Source: Anaerolineales bacterium
GTDB lineage: Bacteria > Chloroflexota > Anaerolineae > Anaerolineales > E44-bin32
Assembly (NCBI GenBank): GCA_029210945.1
Contig: JARGGH010000003.1
Location: forward strand, 62,001-126,000
Length of the DNA stretch: 64,000 nucleotides
Direction: 5' to 3'
Below the pieces are notes generated by a model. It made no database searches. It saw only the letters and a list, made by a program, of their open reading frames with translations, and had not been told where the DNA came from. Positions 37,646 to 47,456 of the stretch are shown here, in pieces. Numbering within the stretch: position 1 is the first letter of the stretch; every line of letters begins with the position of its first letter. The translations under genes and the position numbers were made by a program.

Positions 37646-38473
37646 TCAATCCGCCTGAGGCCAGGGGATCTTGACCGGATCGGTGTAGCCGTGCTTCTCG
37701 ACGGTGTACAAAACCCCGCTCGAAGGGCGTCCGCATCCAGGCTCGTCATACATCGTGAGGGAGAGGCCCATCGTGCTCGCCGCCACCGGCAGCAGGAAAT
37801 CATTCTGGCACACCCAGGCCTCGATCATGTACCCGCGGTTATCGTCATCGGTCATCCAGACTTCGGACCAGGAGACGATGACATTATTGCCCTGCCGCTC
37901 GGCGCTGACTTTCGATGGTGGGCTGTAGAGCACAGATTTCGGAAGAGGAGAATCATATTCCACGACGGTGAAGATGTCCCCGACAACCTCGACAACCGAG
38001 GTGGAAACCCAGCAGTGATAATGCTGCTTATCCGGTAGGATCCACAGCCAGGTTCCATCCCAATTCCGGTTGTGGATGACGGCGCGGTCGCCGGGGTAAA
38101 GGTCGGCGGCGTGCAGATAAGCCTTCCCCGGTCCATAGCGGCAGTGCGCTTGCATGGCGACGGTCGCATCGGGAAAATCGAACGTTGGAGTCGGTGAGAT
38201 CGTCGCGGTTGGCGTAATCGTCGGGGTCGCTGTGATCGTCGGCGTAAAGGTCACGGTGGGCGTTGCCGTCGAGGTCGGCGTCAGCGTCGCTGTGGAAGAT
38301 GAGGTCGGCGTCGGGGTCGGCGTCATTGTCGGGGTCGGCGTTGCCAGGAAGGGGATCGACACATCACAGCCGCTCACAAAGAATGAGAGTACAACCAGCA
38401 CAATCAACCGTCCCATCCGATTTTGACCTGCCAGTGACCGAGCAACGAGCCCGGTGAGCGCTCTTCTGATCAT
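37646..38473 (-). CDS. Lipoprotein with TP-rich stalk and SH3-like domain (paralog of the 51073 gene)
   Basis: 275 residues from ATG 38473. A hydrophobic signal ends in the lipobox VSGC (Cys36), followed by a low-complexity Thr/Pro stalk (about 42-97) and a globular domain. That domain begins CRYGPGKAYLHAADLYPG, as in bacterial SH3-like modules, and ends VEKHGYTDPVKIPWP. The stalk would lift the domain off the membrane. It follows rtcA by 64 bases on the same strand. The globular half is clearly related to the protein at 51073-51993. Ligand unknown. Confidence 0.85.
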   Translation of the reverse strand: MIRRALTGLVARSLAGQNRMGRLIVLVVLSFFVSGCDVSIPFLATPTPTMTPTPTPTSSSTATLTPTSTATPTVTFTPTITATPTITPTATISPTPTFDFPDATVAMQAHCRYGPGKAYLHAADLYPGDRAVIHNRNWDGTWLWILPDKQHYHCWVSTSVVEVVGDIFTVVEYDSPLPKSVLYSPPSKVSAERQGNNVIVSWSEVWMTDDDNRGYMIEAWVCQNDFLLPVAASTMGLSLTMYDEPGCGRPSSGVLYTVEKHGYTDPVKIPWPQAD

Positions 38474-38537
38474 GATTGAGATTCTAGGCGAGCATGAAGG
38501 AGACAAGCAATGGCACCTTTGGACTGCCGTGGAGGAT

Positions 38538-39617
38538 CTACTTGCGCTCGTCTCCGGGTGACGTCCGGCCGGTTGAAGACCTGGTATCACGCGGCTCAAC
38601 CGAGACGAGCGCTTCGCCCATCTTGCCGGTTTCTTCGATCGAAATATCGACATCGAGAAATTTTCCAATGATTTCTGCATTTGTTGCGAAATGCGTCGTT
38701 CCCGTCTCGATCACCAATCTCGAACTCCCGGGCGCCAGTGCCAGAGGGATGAGTAATTGGTCGGCCAGGTACCTGTCGACGGCAGCGTTTGTGTTCAAGA
38801 AAGACAGCAGTTGGTCCAGCGCTTCATCGGCGACACGCTCGGCCGGTTTTCCCTTCGCCCCCAGAGCCGAAAAACCAAAGCGAGCCGCACCGTCCGACCC
38901 AGCCACCAAAACTGCGCTCCCAACCCCGGGTGATGGGACACGCTTGACCTCAATTTCAGCCGGCAGATCGAGATGATCCAGCCGCTTGATCATTTGATCG
39001 CGCTGGCGCTGCGCCACATGGTCGGGAAGATTCGAACTCAAGGATATCCCGCTCACACGCGTCAAAGGTCCCCTTTCCAGAATTTCCACAGCCTTCTGAT
39101 CACCAACCGGTTGGACCCACGCTTCGATCCGCCCGCCACCCTTTGGGAAATAACCGGCCTGCTTCATTATTATTTCCGCTTGATAGCCAAGATTTTTAAG
39201 CGCCGGCATCCACACTTGCTGGATGTAATCAAATGTCGGGCTCCAGGGCACATGCGTCCCGCCCACGATCACCACGCTCGAGGGGGCCCGAGCATGTGCG
39301 AGCGGCAAGAGGATCGTTTGGAGAACCAGGCTGCTGGACCCCGCCGTCCCTATCTGAATGTGATAATTGCCGGGATTCAAACCCGCCGGCTCAAAGGTGA
39401 GTTCCTGGCTCCCGGGTTGGCACCCATCCACCTTCGACTGGCCGACCTCCCGGGCCGCCCGGACAGCAGCCATGTGCTGTGCTCTCAATCCGGGCTTCTT
39501 GCGCCGGCCGCGAATAGCGGTGATCCGGAACGGCTGCCGGGTGAGCAGCGACAGTGTCAATGCAGAGCGAAGTACCTGCCCCCCACCTTCCCCTTCAGAA
39601 CCATCAATCTCGATCAT
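38538..39617 (-). CDS. rtcA: RNA 3'-terminal phosphate cyclase RtcA
   Basis: ATP-dependent enzyme that turns RNA 3'-phosphates into 2',3'-cyclic phosphates via an enzyme-histidine adenylate. The 359 residues show IDGSEGEGGGQVLRSALTLS at the start, PGLRAQHMAAV, FPKGGGRIE and the nucleophile-type histidine at 309 in GTTHFATNAEI, the position used in characterised RtcA. No RtcB ligase or RtcR activator is adjacent. Confidence 0.93.
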   Translation of the reverse strand: MIEIDGSEGEGGGQVLRSALTLSLLTRQPFRITAIRGRRKKPGLRAQHMAAVRAAREVGQSKVDGCQPGSQELTFEPAGLNPGNYHIQIGTAGSSSLVLQTILLPLAHARAPSSVVIVGGTHVPWSPTFDYIQQVWMPALKNLGYQAEIIMKQAGYFPKGGGRIEAWVQPVGDQKAVEILERGPLTRVSGISLSSNLPDHVAQRQRDQMIKRLDHLDLPAEIEVKRVPSPGVGSAVLVAGSDGAARFGFSALGAKGKPAERVADEALDQLLSFLNTNAAVDRYLADQLLIPLALAPGSSRLVIETGTTHFATNAEIIGKFLDVDISIEETGKMGEALVSVEPRDTRSSTGRTSPGDERK

Positions 39618-39676
39618 GAAATCCGCCCGGAAAACTCAATCTAAACTCCCAATCTGGTCAAGTGAGATCTCAACGG

Positions 39677-39682
39677 TATAAT
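39677..39682 (+). promoter_or_regulatory. Possible -10 element of the DMT transporter gene
   Basis: Perfect TATAAT 25 bases before the ATG at 39708, within the 90-base gap between divergent rtcA and this gene. The -35 region (CTGGTC) is poor, so activation or an extended element would be needed. Confidence 0.45.
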
Positions 39683-39707
39683 CAGCATCTGTTCGAACCG
39701 GAGTGCC

Positions 39708-40619
39708 ATGCCCAACAGCCTGCTTTATCTGATCACATTACTCATCTGGGGATCGACCTGGCTCGCCATAAAGTATCAGCTTGGCGTCGTCGCGCCTGAA
39801 TGGTCAGTCGCATACCGATTCTCCCTCTCCGCGCTGTTGCTGATGATCATCGCCCTCGTGCGGCGATCGAAACTCCGCTTCCCACTTCGAGCGCACGCAT
39901 TCATCGCGGCTCAAGGGTTCTTCCTCTTCTCATTAAACTACATCCTGATCTACTATGCTGAGCAGCACCTCAGCAGCGGACTCGTGGCGATCATCTTCTC
40001 GCTCATCGTGGTCACGAATACACTCTTCGGGGCGATCTTTCTGAAGAGCAGGATCCGCTGGCAGGTTTTGGCTGGAGGCGTGATCGGCATTCTGGGACTG
40101 GGGCTTGTCTTCTGGCCGGAGCTGAGGACATTTTCGCTCACAAGCAACCGTGCGCTGGGACTCAGCCTGGCGCTTGGCGGGACGGTCTCCGCTTCCCTCG
40201 GAAATATCATCTCGGCACGCAACCAGCAGCATGACCTGCCCATCATCCAGACGAATATGTATGGCATGGCTTATGGAGCAGCTTTCATGATTCTATTGGC
40301 TTTGATCCGGAGCGCCCCGCTCGAATTTGAGTGGAGTCCGGGTTACACGCTCTCACTGCTCTACCTCTCGCTTTTCGGCTCTGTCATCGCGTTCGGCAGC
40401 TATCTCACCTTGCTGGGTCGTATCGGACCGGATCGCTCGGCGTATGTCACCGTCCTGTTCCCCATTGTCGCCCTATCGTTATCGACGATCTTCGAAGGGC
40501 TCACATGGAACCTTCTGGCGGTTGCGGGCGTGATGCTGGTGATCGCCGGAAACGCATTGGCCCTCATGCGCAGACGAAAACCATCCAAAAAGCCTGAGCC
40601 GGCTGATAACCGGGCATAG
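39708..40619 (+). CDS. EamA/DMT-family membrane exporter
   Basis: 303 residues with ten hydrophobic helices in two EamA repeats. The start LLYLITLLIWGSTWLAIKY and the second-repeat TLLGRIGPDRSAYVTVLFPIVAL followed by EGLTWN are hallmark segments of drug/metabolite transporters. Substrate cannot be inferred. A basic C-terminal tail is present. Confidence 0.9.
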   Translation: MPNSLLYLITLLIWGSTWLAIKYQLGVVAPEWSVAYRFSLSALLLMIIALVRRSKLRFPLRAHAFIAAQGFFLFSLNYILIYYAEQHLSSGLVAIIFSLIVVTNTLFGAIFLKSRIRWQVLAGGVIGILGLGLVFWPELRTFSLTSNRALGLSLALGGTVSASLGNIISARNQQHDLPIIQTNMYGMAYGAAFMILLALIRSAPLEFEWSPGYTLSLLYLSLFGSVIAFGSYLTLLGRIGPDRSAYVTVLFPIVALSLSTIFEGLTWNLLAVAGVMLVIAGNALALMRRRKPSKKPEPADNRA

Positions 40620-40645
40620 TCAACCACTCGCAAGGGAGTAAGTTC

Positions 40646-41491
40646 ATGCAATCGTCGATCACAAAACTCTTTCCGCCTGGGGGAGAATCGGTTGAGCACC
40701 AGGGACTTTACCTTCGCCAGGATCTGCGCTCGATCGTCAAGCCGGGTGGTTCGCCATTTGTCTATGCGAACTTTATCGTCAGTTTGGATGGGCGTATCGC
40801 CGTTCCCGATCCTGATAGCAAAGGTGTGGCACTGGCTACCCAGATTACGAACAAGCGCGACTGGCGTCTCTTTCAGGAATTAGCGGTCCAGGCGGATGTC
40901 TTGATCACCAGCGGGCGCTATCTGCGCGAATATGAAGAGGGCCCCAAACAAGAGCTCCTGCAGGTCTACGACGATCCAGCATTTAGAGATCTGGGAGAAT
41001 GGCGTCGATCACGGGGGCTGAGCGATTATCCAGCCGTCGCGGTCCTCAGCCGAAGCCTGGATTTCAACGTCCCCCAACCGCTGCGTGACCCGCAGCGGGA
41101 GTTGTTTGTCTTCACGACGGAGCAATCGGACACCGGAAGGAAGACCGAGCTTGCCTCCCAGGGGGCGCAGGTGATCACGGCCGGGGAGAATGGCATCTCC
41201 GGGAAAACGCTGGTTGATGAGCTGCAGACGGCGGGATATCGTTTCATCTATTCCACCGCAGGACCGAGGATTCTCCACCTGCTCCTGACCGGCAAAGTGC
41301 TCGATCGACTGTACCTCACATTCGCGAGCCGGATCCTCGGAGGGGATCCCTTCTCCTCGATCGTCGAGGGACCACTACTGGGGTCGCCGGCTGACTTCAA
41401 GATCCACTCGCTTTACTTCGACCCGCAGGAACCAGACAATCTGGGACAGTTCTACGCGACCTTCGACCGACAGGAGCATACTCCAGAGTAA
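40646..41491 (+). CDS. RibD C-terminal domain reductase (dihydrofolate reductase family)
   Basis: 281 residues. NFIVSLDGRIA at 42-52 is the NADPH-proximal start of the RibD-C/DHFR-like fold; YSTAGPRILHLLLTG and YLTFASRILGGDPF in the C-terminal half complete it. There is no deaminase domain, so it is not a full RibD, and no other riboflavin genes are near. Probably an NADPH-dependent reductase of unknown substrate. GGGAGT ribosome site. Confidence 0.85.
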   Translation: MQSSITKLFPPGGESVEHQGLYLRQDLRSIVKPGGSPFVYANFIVSLDGRIAVPDPDSKGVALATQITNKRDWRLFQELAVQADVLITSGRYLREYEEGPKQELLQVYDDPAFRDLGEWRRSRGLSDYPAVAVLSRSLDFNVPQPLRDPQRELFVFTTEQSDTGRKTELASQGAQVITAGENGISGKTLVDELQTAGYRFIYSTAGPRILHLLLTGKVLDRLYLTFASRILGGDPFSSIVEGPLLGSPADFKIHSLYFDPQEPDNLGQFYATFDRQEHTPE

Positions 41492-41516
41492 GCGCTATCG
41501 ATCTGACGGATAGAAA

Positions 41517-42773
41517 ATGATGATTGATCGTTTGCGCAAGTCCTACCACGAATTCCCACGCTCCTTCTGGGTCCTGGCTGGATCGGGATTCATCGACCGC
41601 CTGGGTGCGACGCTCATCTTCCCATTCTTCTCGCTCTACATCACCCAGAAATTCGACGTCGGGATGACCCAGGCCGGTGTTCTTCTGGCGATCTTCTCTG
41701 TAACCGGATTGGCCGGCAACATGATCGGCGGCGCGCTGACAGATCGCTTCGGGCGCCGTGCGCTGGTGCTTTTCGGTCTGGTGATCAGCGCCCTCAGCAG
41801 CGTCCTGATGGGTCTGGTCGATGACCTCTCAGTTTTCTACGTCCTGGCCGGATTCGTGGGCCTCCTTTCAGACCTGGGTGGCCCCGCCCGCCAGGCGATG
41901 GTCGCCGATCTGCTCCCGGAAGAACAAAGGTCGGAGGGGTTCGGGATCATGCGCGTCGCGGGCAACATGGCCTGGATCATCGGGCCAACGATCGGCGGTC
42001 TCCTGGCTGCACGTTCCTACCTGCTGCTCTTCGTGCTCGATGCGATCTCCAGCATCATCGTGGCCATCATCCTTTACCTCGCCGTTCCAGAGACGATGCC
42101 CGAGAGGGATGGCGAGGCGGAAGATCCGAACCTGCTCGAGACGGTGAGAGGGTATCGCCTGGTTGGGAGGGATCGGCTCTTCATCGTATTCGTGATGACT
42201 ACGATGCTGATGAGCGTAGTCTATCTGCAGATGTACAGCACGCTCTCGGTCTATTTGCGCGATGTCCACGGCATCCCGGCGCGGGGTTTTGGCGCGCTTC
42301 TGAGCATGAACGCCGCGACGGTCGTGCTGCTGCAGTTCTGGGTGACCCGCAGGGTCCGACCCTACCCTCAAATGCTCGTCATGGCGCTGGGCACCGCCCT
42401 TTATCTTGTGGGCTTCACGGCCTACGGCTTCGTCTCCAGCTACCTGCTCTTTGCGATCGCCATGCTGGTGATCACTTTCGGCGAGATGCTCATCATCCCG
42501 GTCGGGCAAGCGCTGGCAGCCAGATTTGCGCCCGGGACGATGCGGGGGCGTTATATGGCAGTCTTCGCGCTCTCATGGGCGATCCCGAACACGGTCGGTC
42601 CCTACGCGGCCGGGTTGATCATGGATCATTACGACCCGCGCTGGGTCTGGTATGCCTCCGGCATCCTCTGCTCGCTGGCAGCGCTCGGCTACCTCCTCTT
42701 GCACCGCAGGACACGGGCGCGCTTCGAAGAAACCGAACCGGTCCGAGAGGCATTCGGTGAAAGTCAACCTTAG
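41517..42773 (+). CDS. MFS transporter (drug-exporter type), paralog of the 48549 gene
   Basis: 418 residues, 12 helices. Motif A GGALTDRFGRR is at 71-81; GGPARQAMVADLLP is the second-half signature of DHA1-type exporters. It shares FPFFxLYITxKFDVGMTQ and many other blocks with the MFS protein at 48549-49808, so the two are recent paralogs. Substrate unknown. Confidence 0.9.
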   Translation: MMIDRLRKSYHEFPRSFWVLAGSGFIDRLGATLIFPFFSLYITQKFDVGMTQAGVLLAIFSVTGLAGNMIGGALTDRFGRRALVLFGLVISALSSVLMGLVDDLSVFYVLAGFVGLLSDLGGPARQAMVADLLPEEQRSEGFGIMRVAGNMAWIIGPTIGGLLAARSYLLLFVLDAISSIIVAIILYLAVPETMPERDGEAEDPNLLETVRGYRLVGRDRLFIVFVMTTMLMSVVYLQMYSTLSVYLRDVHGIPARGFGALLSMNAATVVLLQFWVTRRVRPYPQMLVMALGTALYLVGFTAYGFVSSYLLFAIAMLVITFGEMLIIPVGQALAARFAPGTMRGRYMAVFALSWAIPNTVGPYAAGLIMDHYDPRWVWYASGILCSLAALGYLLLHRRTRARFEETEPVREAFGESQP

Positions 42774-42824
42774 ATTTCAAACCAGGGAGGTTTGTGAAAC
42801 CAGATTACGCCCAGGCGCCCGTGC

Positions 42825-44069
42825 TCACCCACCCTGCCCAAGCGTTGAAGCTTCCAGCGGCGTCTCGACCTGCTGCGGGGGCGCTGGCAGTCCGACCCTC
42901 GCCAGCAAGCCGGTGAAGATGAAGATCGCTCCGGTGAGCAGGAATGTGGCCCGGATCCCGAAGCGGACCAGGACGGCGGTGACGATCAGCGGCGCAATGG
43001 CCCGCGCGCTCGCCCGGATGGCATTATCGATTCCGTAGACCGACCCCTCCCCGCCCGCTCTCGAGTAACTGGCCAGCAGCGCGCTGATCAGCGGGAGCAC
43101 TCCCCCCATCGCGATCCCGACCAGGATTGAAAGCGCCAGCAGCTGCCAGGGTTCTTGCACGATGCTCTGCGGCAGGTAGAAAAGTCCGGCGGCGATTGCG
43201 CTGATCGCCACCAGCGTTCGAAAACCGATCCGGTCACCCAACCGCCCGAAGAATCCCGCAGTGAGCGTCGTGGCACCGGCGCCCAGGCCGATCACGAGCC
43301 CGGTGAAGCTGTTGACGCCACCGCCCCCCGACATCAGTTCTTCGACGAAAAACGGCGCCACCGGCACGAACATCATCCTGCCCAGCTGGCTTAGAAAACG
43401 CAGTGTGTATGACATCGCCACCCCGGGCGTCGCGATCACAAGCCGCCAAAGACTGAAGAAGCTTGTTGTGCGGCTCTCGACAGCCCTGGTCTCATCAAAC
43501 TGCTCCCTGACGCCGAACAGGACCATCACGCCCGAAATAAACAGCAGCGCAGCCGTGATGTAAAACGCGGCGCGATACCCGAACGCATCCGCGATGGCGC
43601 CGCCGATGATCGGTCCGATTGCGACGCCGGCACCCAGCCCAACCTGCAGCATCCCCATGGCATAACCAAGACGGTCGCGCGGCGCCTGCGCAGCGAGCAG
43701 GGCGCTGTTCGCGGCGACCGTTCCGGTGACCAGGCCCTGCAGGGCGCGCAAAGCGACAAGCTCTTCACCCGATCGGACGAAGGCCATCAACAAGATCAGC
43801 AACGACCCGCCAAAGCTGGCTCGTACCACCATCAGTTTCCGACCGTATCGATCCGCAAGCGAACCCCACACCGGGGAGGCGAGCATCATCGTAAATGCCT
43901 GCGCGGAGAACACCAGCCCTGCCAGGAGCTCCACGCTCAGCCCGAGGCTTGAACCGAGGCTCTTAACGTATAGGGGCAGGAACGGGAAAATGCTCGAAAA
44001 ACCAACCGCCGTCGTCAGCTGGCTGATGAATAAGATCGCTAGTATGCGCTGCCAGGTGTTAGGACGCAC
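42825..44069 (-). CDS. MFS transporter (TetA/MdtG-like)
   Basis: 414 residues, 12 helices. Motif A GSLADRYGRKLM near residue 70 and the motif-C-like GAGVAIGPIIGG in helix 5 indicate a drug:H+ antiporter. Starts with GTG after a GGAG site. Convergent with the MFS gene at 41517 but only distantly related to it. Confidence 0.9.
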   Translation of the reverse strand: MRPNTWQRILAILFISQLTTAVGFSSIFPFLPLYVKSLGSSLGLSVELLAGLVFSAQAFTMMLASPVWGSLADRYGRKLMVVRASFGGSLLILLMAFVRSGEELVALRALQGLVTGTVAANSALLAAQAPRDRLGYAMGMLQVGLGAGVAIGPIIGGAIADAFGYRAAFYITAALLFISGVMVLFGVREQFDETRAVESRTTSFFSLWRLVIATPGVAMSYTLRFLSQLGRMMFVPVAPFFVEELMSGGGGVNSFTGLVIGLGAGATTLTAGFFGRLGDRIGFRTLVAISAIAAGLFYLPQSIVQEPWQLLALSILVGIAMGGVLPLISALLASYSRAGGEGSVYGIDNAIRASARAIAPLIVTAVLVRFGIRATFLLTGAIFIFTGLLARVGLPAPPQQVETPLEASTLGQGG

Positions 44070-44160
44070 AATGGCTCCAAGATCGATCTAGACCTTCTTC
44101 GTGACTGCAGGATATCGCTCAAGAAGACATGCCTCGTACGCTCAAACCAATCCCTCCCGG

Positions 44161-44664
44161 TCAGGCCGGCAGATCCATTCTGATCCGGGTAACCGTTGGA
44201 TTGCCGGGAAGATACTCCACCATCAGATCATCACCGACCTCCAGCCTCTGGAAATCACGATTCATCAAGCGCGCTCTGGCTCGCAGCTGCTCACCGTATT
44301 CGTACGCGATCCAATAGTCCTCAACCTCTGATCCCCGTTTGCGCCACTTATCGATCACCCGTGCTTTGGCGAGCTCACCCCCCTGATCCAGGCGCAGAGA
44401 GTTGAGGAAATTCTGGGTGGCGTAGATCAGCCGGACGAGCAGGAACAAGCCCAGACCGATCACAAGCAGCACGACGAGATCAGCCCCCCGGAATTGATAA
44501 TCACCGTCTCCGCGCCCCAGGATATCCACCACCTGACGCCATGCCATGCGCCCCAGAAACGCAGCCGTGCCAGCGTACGCCAGCAGCGTGAGCCATGACT
44601 TCTTTGCCCCTTCGATGGCTGTCACGGCTGGTCGCTCCTCTGGGGTTCGAATTGAAGCCGCCAT
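44161..44664 (-). CDS. Membrane protein of unknown function with a C-terminal beta domain
   Basis: 167 residues: two hydrophobic helices (about 26-45 and 62-82), then a soluble beta-rich domain (ARVIDKWRKRGSEVEDYWIAYEYGEQ to GDDLMVEYLPGNPTVTRI) similar in layout to DUF3592 proteins, where a VxYLPxxP strand is typical. Function unknown. Confidence 0.75.
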   Translation of the reverse strand: MAASIRTPEERPAVTAIEGAKKSWLTLLAYAGTAAFLGRMAWRQVVDILGRGDGDYQFRGADLVVLLVIGLGLFLLVRLIYATQNFLNSLRLDQGGELAKARVIDKWRKRGSEVEDYWIAYEYGEQLRARARLMNRDFQRLEVGDDLMVEYLPGNPTVTRIRMDLPA

Positions 44665-44988
44665 CAGTTTCTCCTCAGATACTGTGCGTGGACATCAGAT
44701 GCCGGGGGCTCCACTAAGGCCGCCCCTCTTATCGATACGGGTTCGCCGGCGGGTCCCCGCCACCCACCGATCAATGCGCCTGGAGAGCGGTTGTGGGCTG
44801 CGGGTTGATCGCTCACCCGTCGAGCGTAACGACGGATGCGCCGCAACTTGATACTCCAAAAGACCCATTCCGAGCCCGGCGACACGGCCCCATTATATGT
44901 ACTCATCAAGCCTGAACAAAAGCGGCCGGGTTGGCATTTAACGCAATGTTGAGGACAATGGGCCATTATCCATCACAGGAAGGTGAGC
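44665..44988. other. Intergenic region between divergent genes
   Basis: About 320 bases between the unknown membrane protein and the M29 peptidase. I see no coding sequence with family resemblance and no convincing terminator or consensus promoter. It is less GC-rich only around 44880-44960, where both promoters might lie. Confidence 0.4.
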
Positions 44989-46101
44989 ATGTCCGATCCG
45001 AAGATCGCTCAGTTCGCAAAAATTATCGTCCAACACTCCACCCGCGTGCAGCCAGGCGATAAGGTCGCCATCCGGGGTTTCCCGCTTACCGCCGCCGCCA
45101 CCCCGCTGATTAACGCCGTGACAGAGCAGGTGCTGATCGCCGGCGGGCACCCGCATTTGCTGATGACGCCGCCTGAATACCGCGAGCTGCTCTACAATAA
45201 TGCGGGCGAAGAACAGCTCAGCTACATCGACCCCTTCGTTCAAATGATCATGGAGGACTTCGACGTAGACATCCGCATCACCAGCACCGGGAACACGAAG
45301 GCACTTGCAGGGGTCGATCCAGACCGCTTGAACATCATCCGCAGCACTTACTACGATCTGCTGCAAACCTGGTTTCAGCGCTCTGCAGAGGGAAAATTGC
45401 GCTGGTTGACGACACGCTTTCCAACCTCAGCCTATGCACAGGAAGCCGAGATGAGCCTGGAGGAGTATGAGCACTTCTTCTATTCCAGCTGTTTTGCCGA
45501 TTTAGATGACCCGATTGGCGCGTTCGAAAAAATGGCGGCTAAACAAGACGAGATCGTAAAGCGCTTTCAAGGCGGCGAAGAGCTTGTGTTTTCCGGACCC
45601 GATATCGATCTCAGCCTGTCGATTAAGGACCGCGCTTTCATCCCCTGCATCGGCGACAACAACCTGCCCGACGGAGAGATCTTCTGCGGACCCGTTGAAG
45701 AGAGCGCCGAAGGCTGGGTTCGCTTCTCGTTTCCCTGCATCTATTTAGGCACGGAGGTCGAAGGAGTCGAGCTGGAATTTAAGTCCGGGAAGGTTGTCGG
45801 TGCACGAGCCACAAAAAATGAGGCTTACCTGCGCAAAACACTCGAGGTCGATGAGGGAGCCAGCCGGCTGGGAGAATTTGGCATCGGGCTGAACGCCGCG
45901 ATCGACCGTTTTACCGGATCGATGCTCTTCGATGAAAAGATCGCCGGAACGATTCACTTCGCGCTGGGTGCCGGCTACCCTGAAAGCGGCTCAATCAATA
46001 AGAGTTCGATCCACTGGGACATGCTCGTCGACATGAGAGAGGACAGTCAGATTGAACTGGATGGGAACCTGATTTACGCCGATGGCCGATTCGTTCGATA
46101 A
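44989..46101 (+). CDS. M29-family metallo-aminopeptidase
   Basis: 370 residues. Family marks: VQPGDKVAIRG, the NNLPDGEIFCGPVEESAEGWV segment carrying a metal-binding glutamate, a following glutamate in LGEFGIGLNAA, and the SSIHWDMLVDM histidine/aspartate. Such enzymes are dimeric, metal-dependent, broad-specificity aminopeptidases in the cytoplasm. ATG 44989 follows AGGAAGG. Its end overlaps the next MFS gene by 20 bases. Confidence 0.92.
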   Translation: MSDPKIAQFAKIIVQHSTRVQPGDKVAIRGFPLTAAATPLINAVTEQVLIAGGHPHLLMTPPEYRELLYNNAGEEQLSYIDPFVQMIMEDFDVDIRITSTGNTKALAGVDPDRLNIIRSTYYDLLQTWFQRSAEGKLRWLTTRFPTSAYAQEAEMSLEEYEHFFYSSCFADLDDPIGAFEKMAAKQDEIVKRFQGGEELVFSGPDIDLSLSIKDRAFIPCIGDNNLPDGEIFCGPVEESAEGWVRFSFPCIYLGTEVEGVELEFKSGKVVGARATKNEAYLRKTLEVDEGASRLGEFGIGLNAAIDRFTGSMLFDEKIAGTIHFALGAGYPESGSINKSSIHWDMLVDMREDSQIELDGNLIYADGRFVR

Positions 46102-47392
46102 ACCGGACCCTCGCGTGGAAGAGTATAAATCGACCAGTCCTTCAAGCCCGGACGTGCCAACTGCTTCCGGGGCCTCCCCGATCCGGGTTTTAACGATCCT
46201 CGGGCTGGGCACAGCCCTTTCTCTTCTGGGGGACAGCACGCTCTACACCGTCCTGCCCGACCCACCCAACGCCGCCATCGCCGGGGTCAGCCTGACTGCA
46301 GTCGGCTTTATATTGGGGGCAAACCGTCTGACGCGCATCTTCACCAATCCGCTTGCAGGGGCTCTTCTCGACCGCTTCCCCCGGCGCTGGCTCTTAATCC
46401 CGGCCATGCTGCTCGGATTCCTCTGTTCATTGATCTATGCCCTCGGATCCGGGCTCGCCGCCTTCCTCGTCGGGCGCATCCTCTGGGGATTCGCGTGGTC
46501 CGGGATCTGGATCGGCGGCAACTCGGTTGTTCTCGATGTCACCGGGGCGACGAACCGGGGTAAGTTGAGCGGGTTGTACCAGACCTGGTTTTTCATCGGC
46601 GTCGGGGGGTCCGCGCTGCTTGCCGGTATCTTCACCGATGTATTCGGATTCCGCGGCGGGCTGCTGGTGAGTTCGGGTTTGAACGCCCTGGCGGTTCTGT
46701 TGTGGCTCTTCCTTCTGCCCGAGACAGCCGACCCGGCTCGCCACGCGGCGCCCGAACGGGGTGAGGAGCCTCTCGAACCCGTCCATTGGCCGACGATCGT
46801 GTCCGCAGCCCTGCCGACCTTCGGCATGCGCTTCGTCTACGCCGGCGTAATCGCGTCGACCTCGATCCTCTGGTTGGGATCACTTTTCGCTCGCGGTTCA
46901 GGGTTATCGCCCCCGGATTTGCCGATCGCCACCCTGACCGGCATCTTCGTCGCGCTGAGGACAATCACGAGCATGTTCAGCGGGCCGTTATCTGGCGCCC
47001 TATCGGATCGCCTCGGGCGGCGCTGGGGAGTGCTCTCGGGTTTGCTGCTTATCGGAGGGCTCGGCACCTGGCTGATGGGCAACCAGGTCGCCGCAATCGC
47101 GCTGCTGGGTGGTTTCATCGCGGCGATCCCGGGAGGGGGTGTGCAAGCCCTGATCCCGGCGCTCGTCGGCGATCACGTCGGGACAAAGCACGAGAGCCAG
47201 GCACTGGGAATCATCTATACCTTCGGAGATCTGGGGAGCGCCCTGGGGCCTGTCGCCGCGCTTGGCTTGATCGGAACTCTCGGGCTGCCGGCGATTTACA
47301 AATTCTGTTCAGCGCTGTTGATCCTGCTGGCAATTCTCGCAACCTACAGATTTCGGAAAGAGCCCATCCTCGTCCACAAGACGGGTGAATGA
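46082..47392 (+). CDS. MFS transporter
   Basis: 436 residues, 12 helices after a ~35-residue polar N-terminus. GALLDRFPRRW is a motif-A variant and GGNSVVLDVTGATNRGKLSGLYQTWFFIG the central loop. The start at 46082 overlaps the M29 gene; a later start is possible because the first 30 residues are non-conserved in character. Overlap with the peptidase hints at peptide or amino acid transport, which is speculative. Confidence 0.88.
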   Translation: MADSFDKPDPRVEEYKSTSPSSPDVPTASGASPIRVLTILGLGTALSLLGDSTLYTVLPDPPNAAIAGVSLTAVGFILGANRLTRIFTNPLAGALLDRFPRRWLLIPAMLLGFLCSLIYALGSGLAAFLVGRILWGFAWSGIWIGGNSVVLDVTGATNRGKLSGLYQTWFFIGVGGSALLAGIFTDVFGFRGGLLVSSGLNALAVLLWLFLLPETADPARHAAPERGEEPLEPVHWPTIVSAALPTFGMRFVYAGVIASTSILWLGSLFARGSGLSPPDLPIATLTGIFVALRTITSMFSGPLSGALSDRLGRRWGVLSGLLLIGGLGTWLMGNQVAAIALLGGFIAAIPGGGVQALIPALVGDHVGTKHESQALGIIYTFGDLGSALGPVAALGLIGTLGLPAIYKFCSALLILLAILATYRFRKEPILVHKTGE

Positions 47393-47456
47393 AGAACCCT
47401 TTCTCTAAAGACTGCATCGACCGGGCGGACACGAGCGGCCGGACACGAGTCGCCGT

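Noticed and set aside
38170-38345. Short repetitive DNA that might be taken for a CRISPR or VNTR
   Set aside because: The units are irregular 6-12 base degenerate codon repeats inside a coding stalk; there are no spaced identical repeats.
38154-38426. Plus-strand frame rich in Val/Gly repeats
   Set aside because: Antisense shadow of the Thr/Pro stalk of the lipoprotein at 37646-38473, with no ribosome site.
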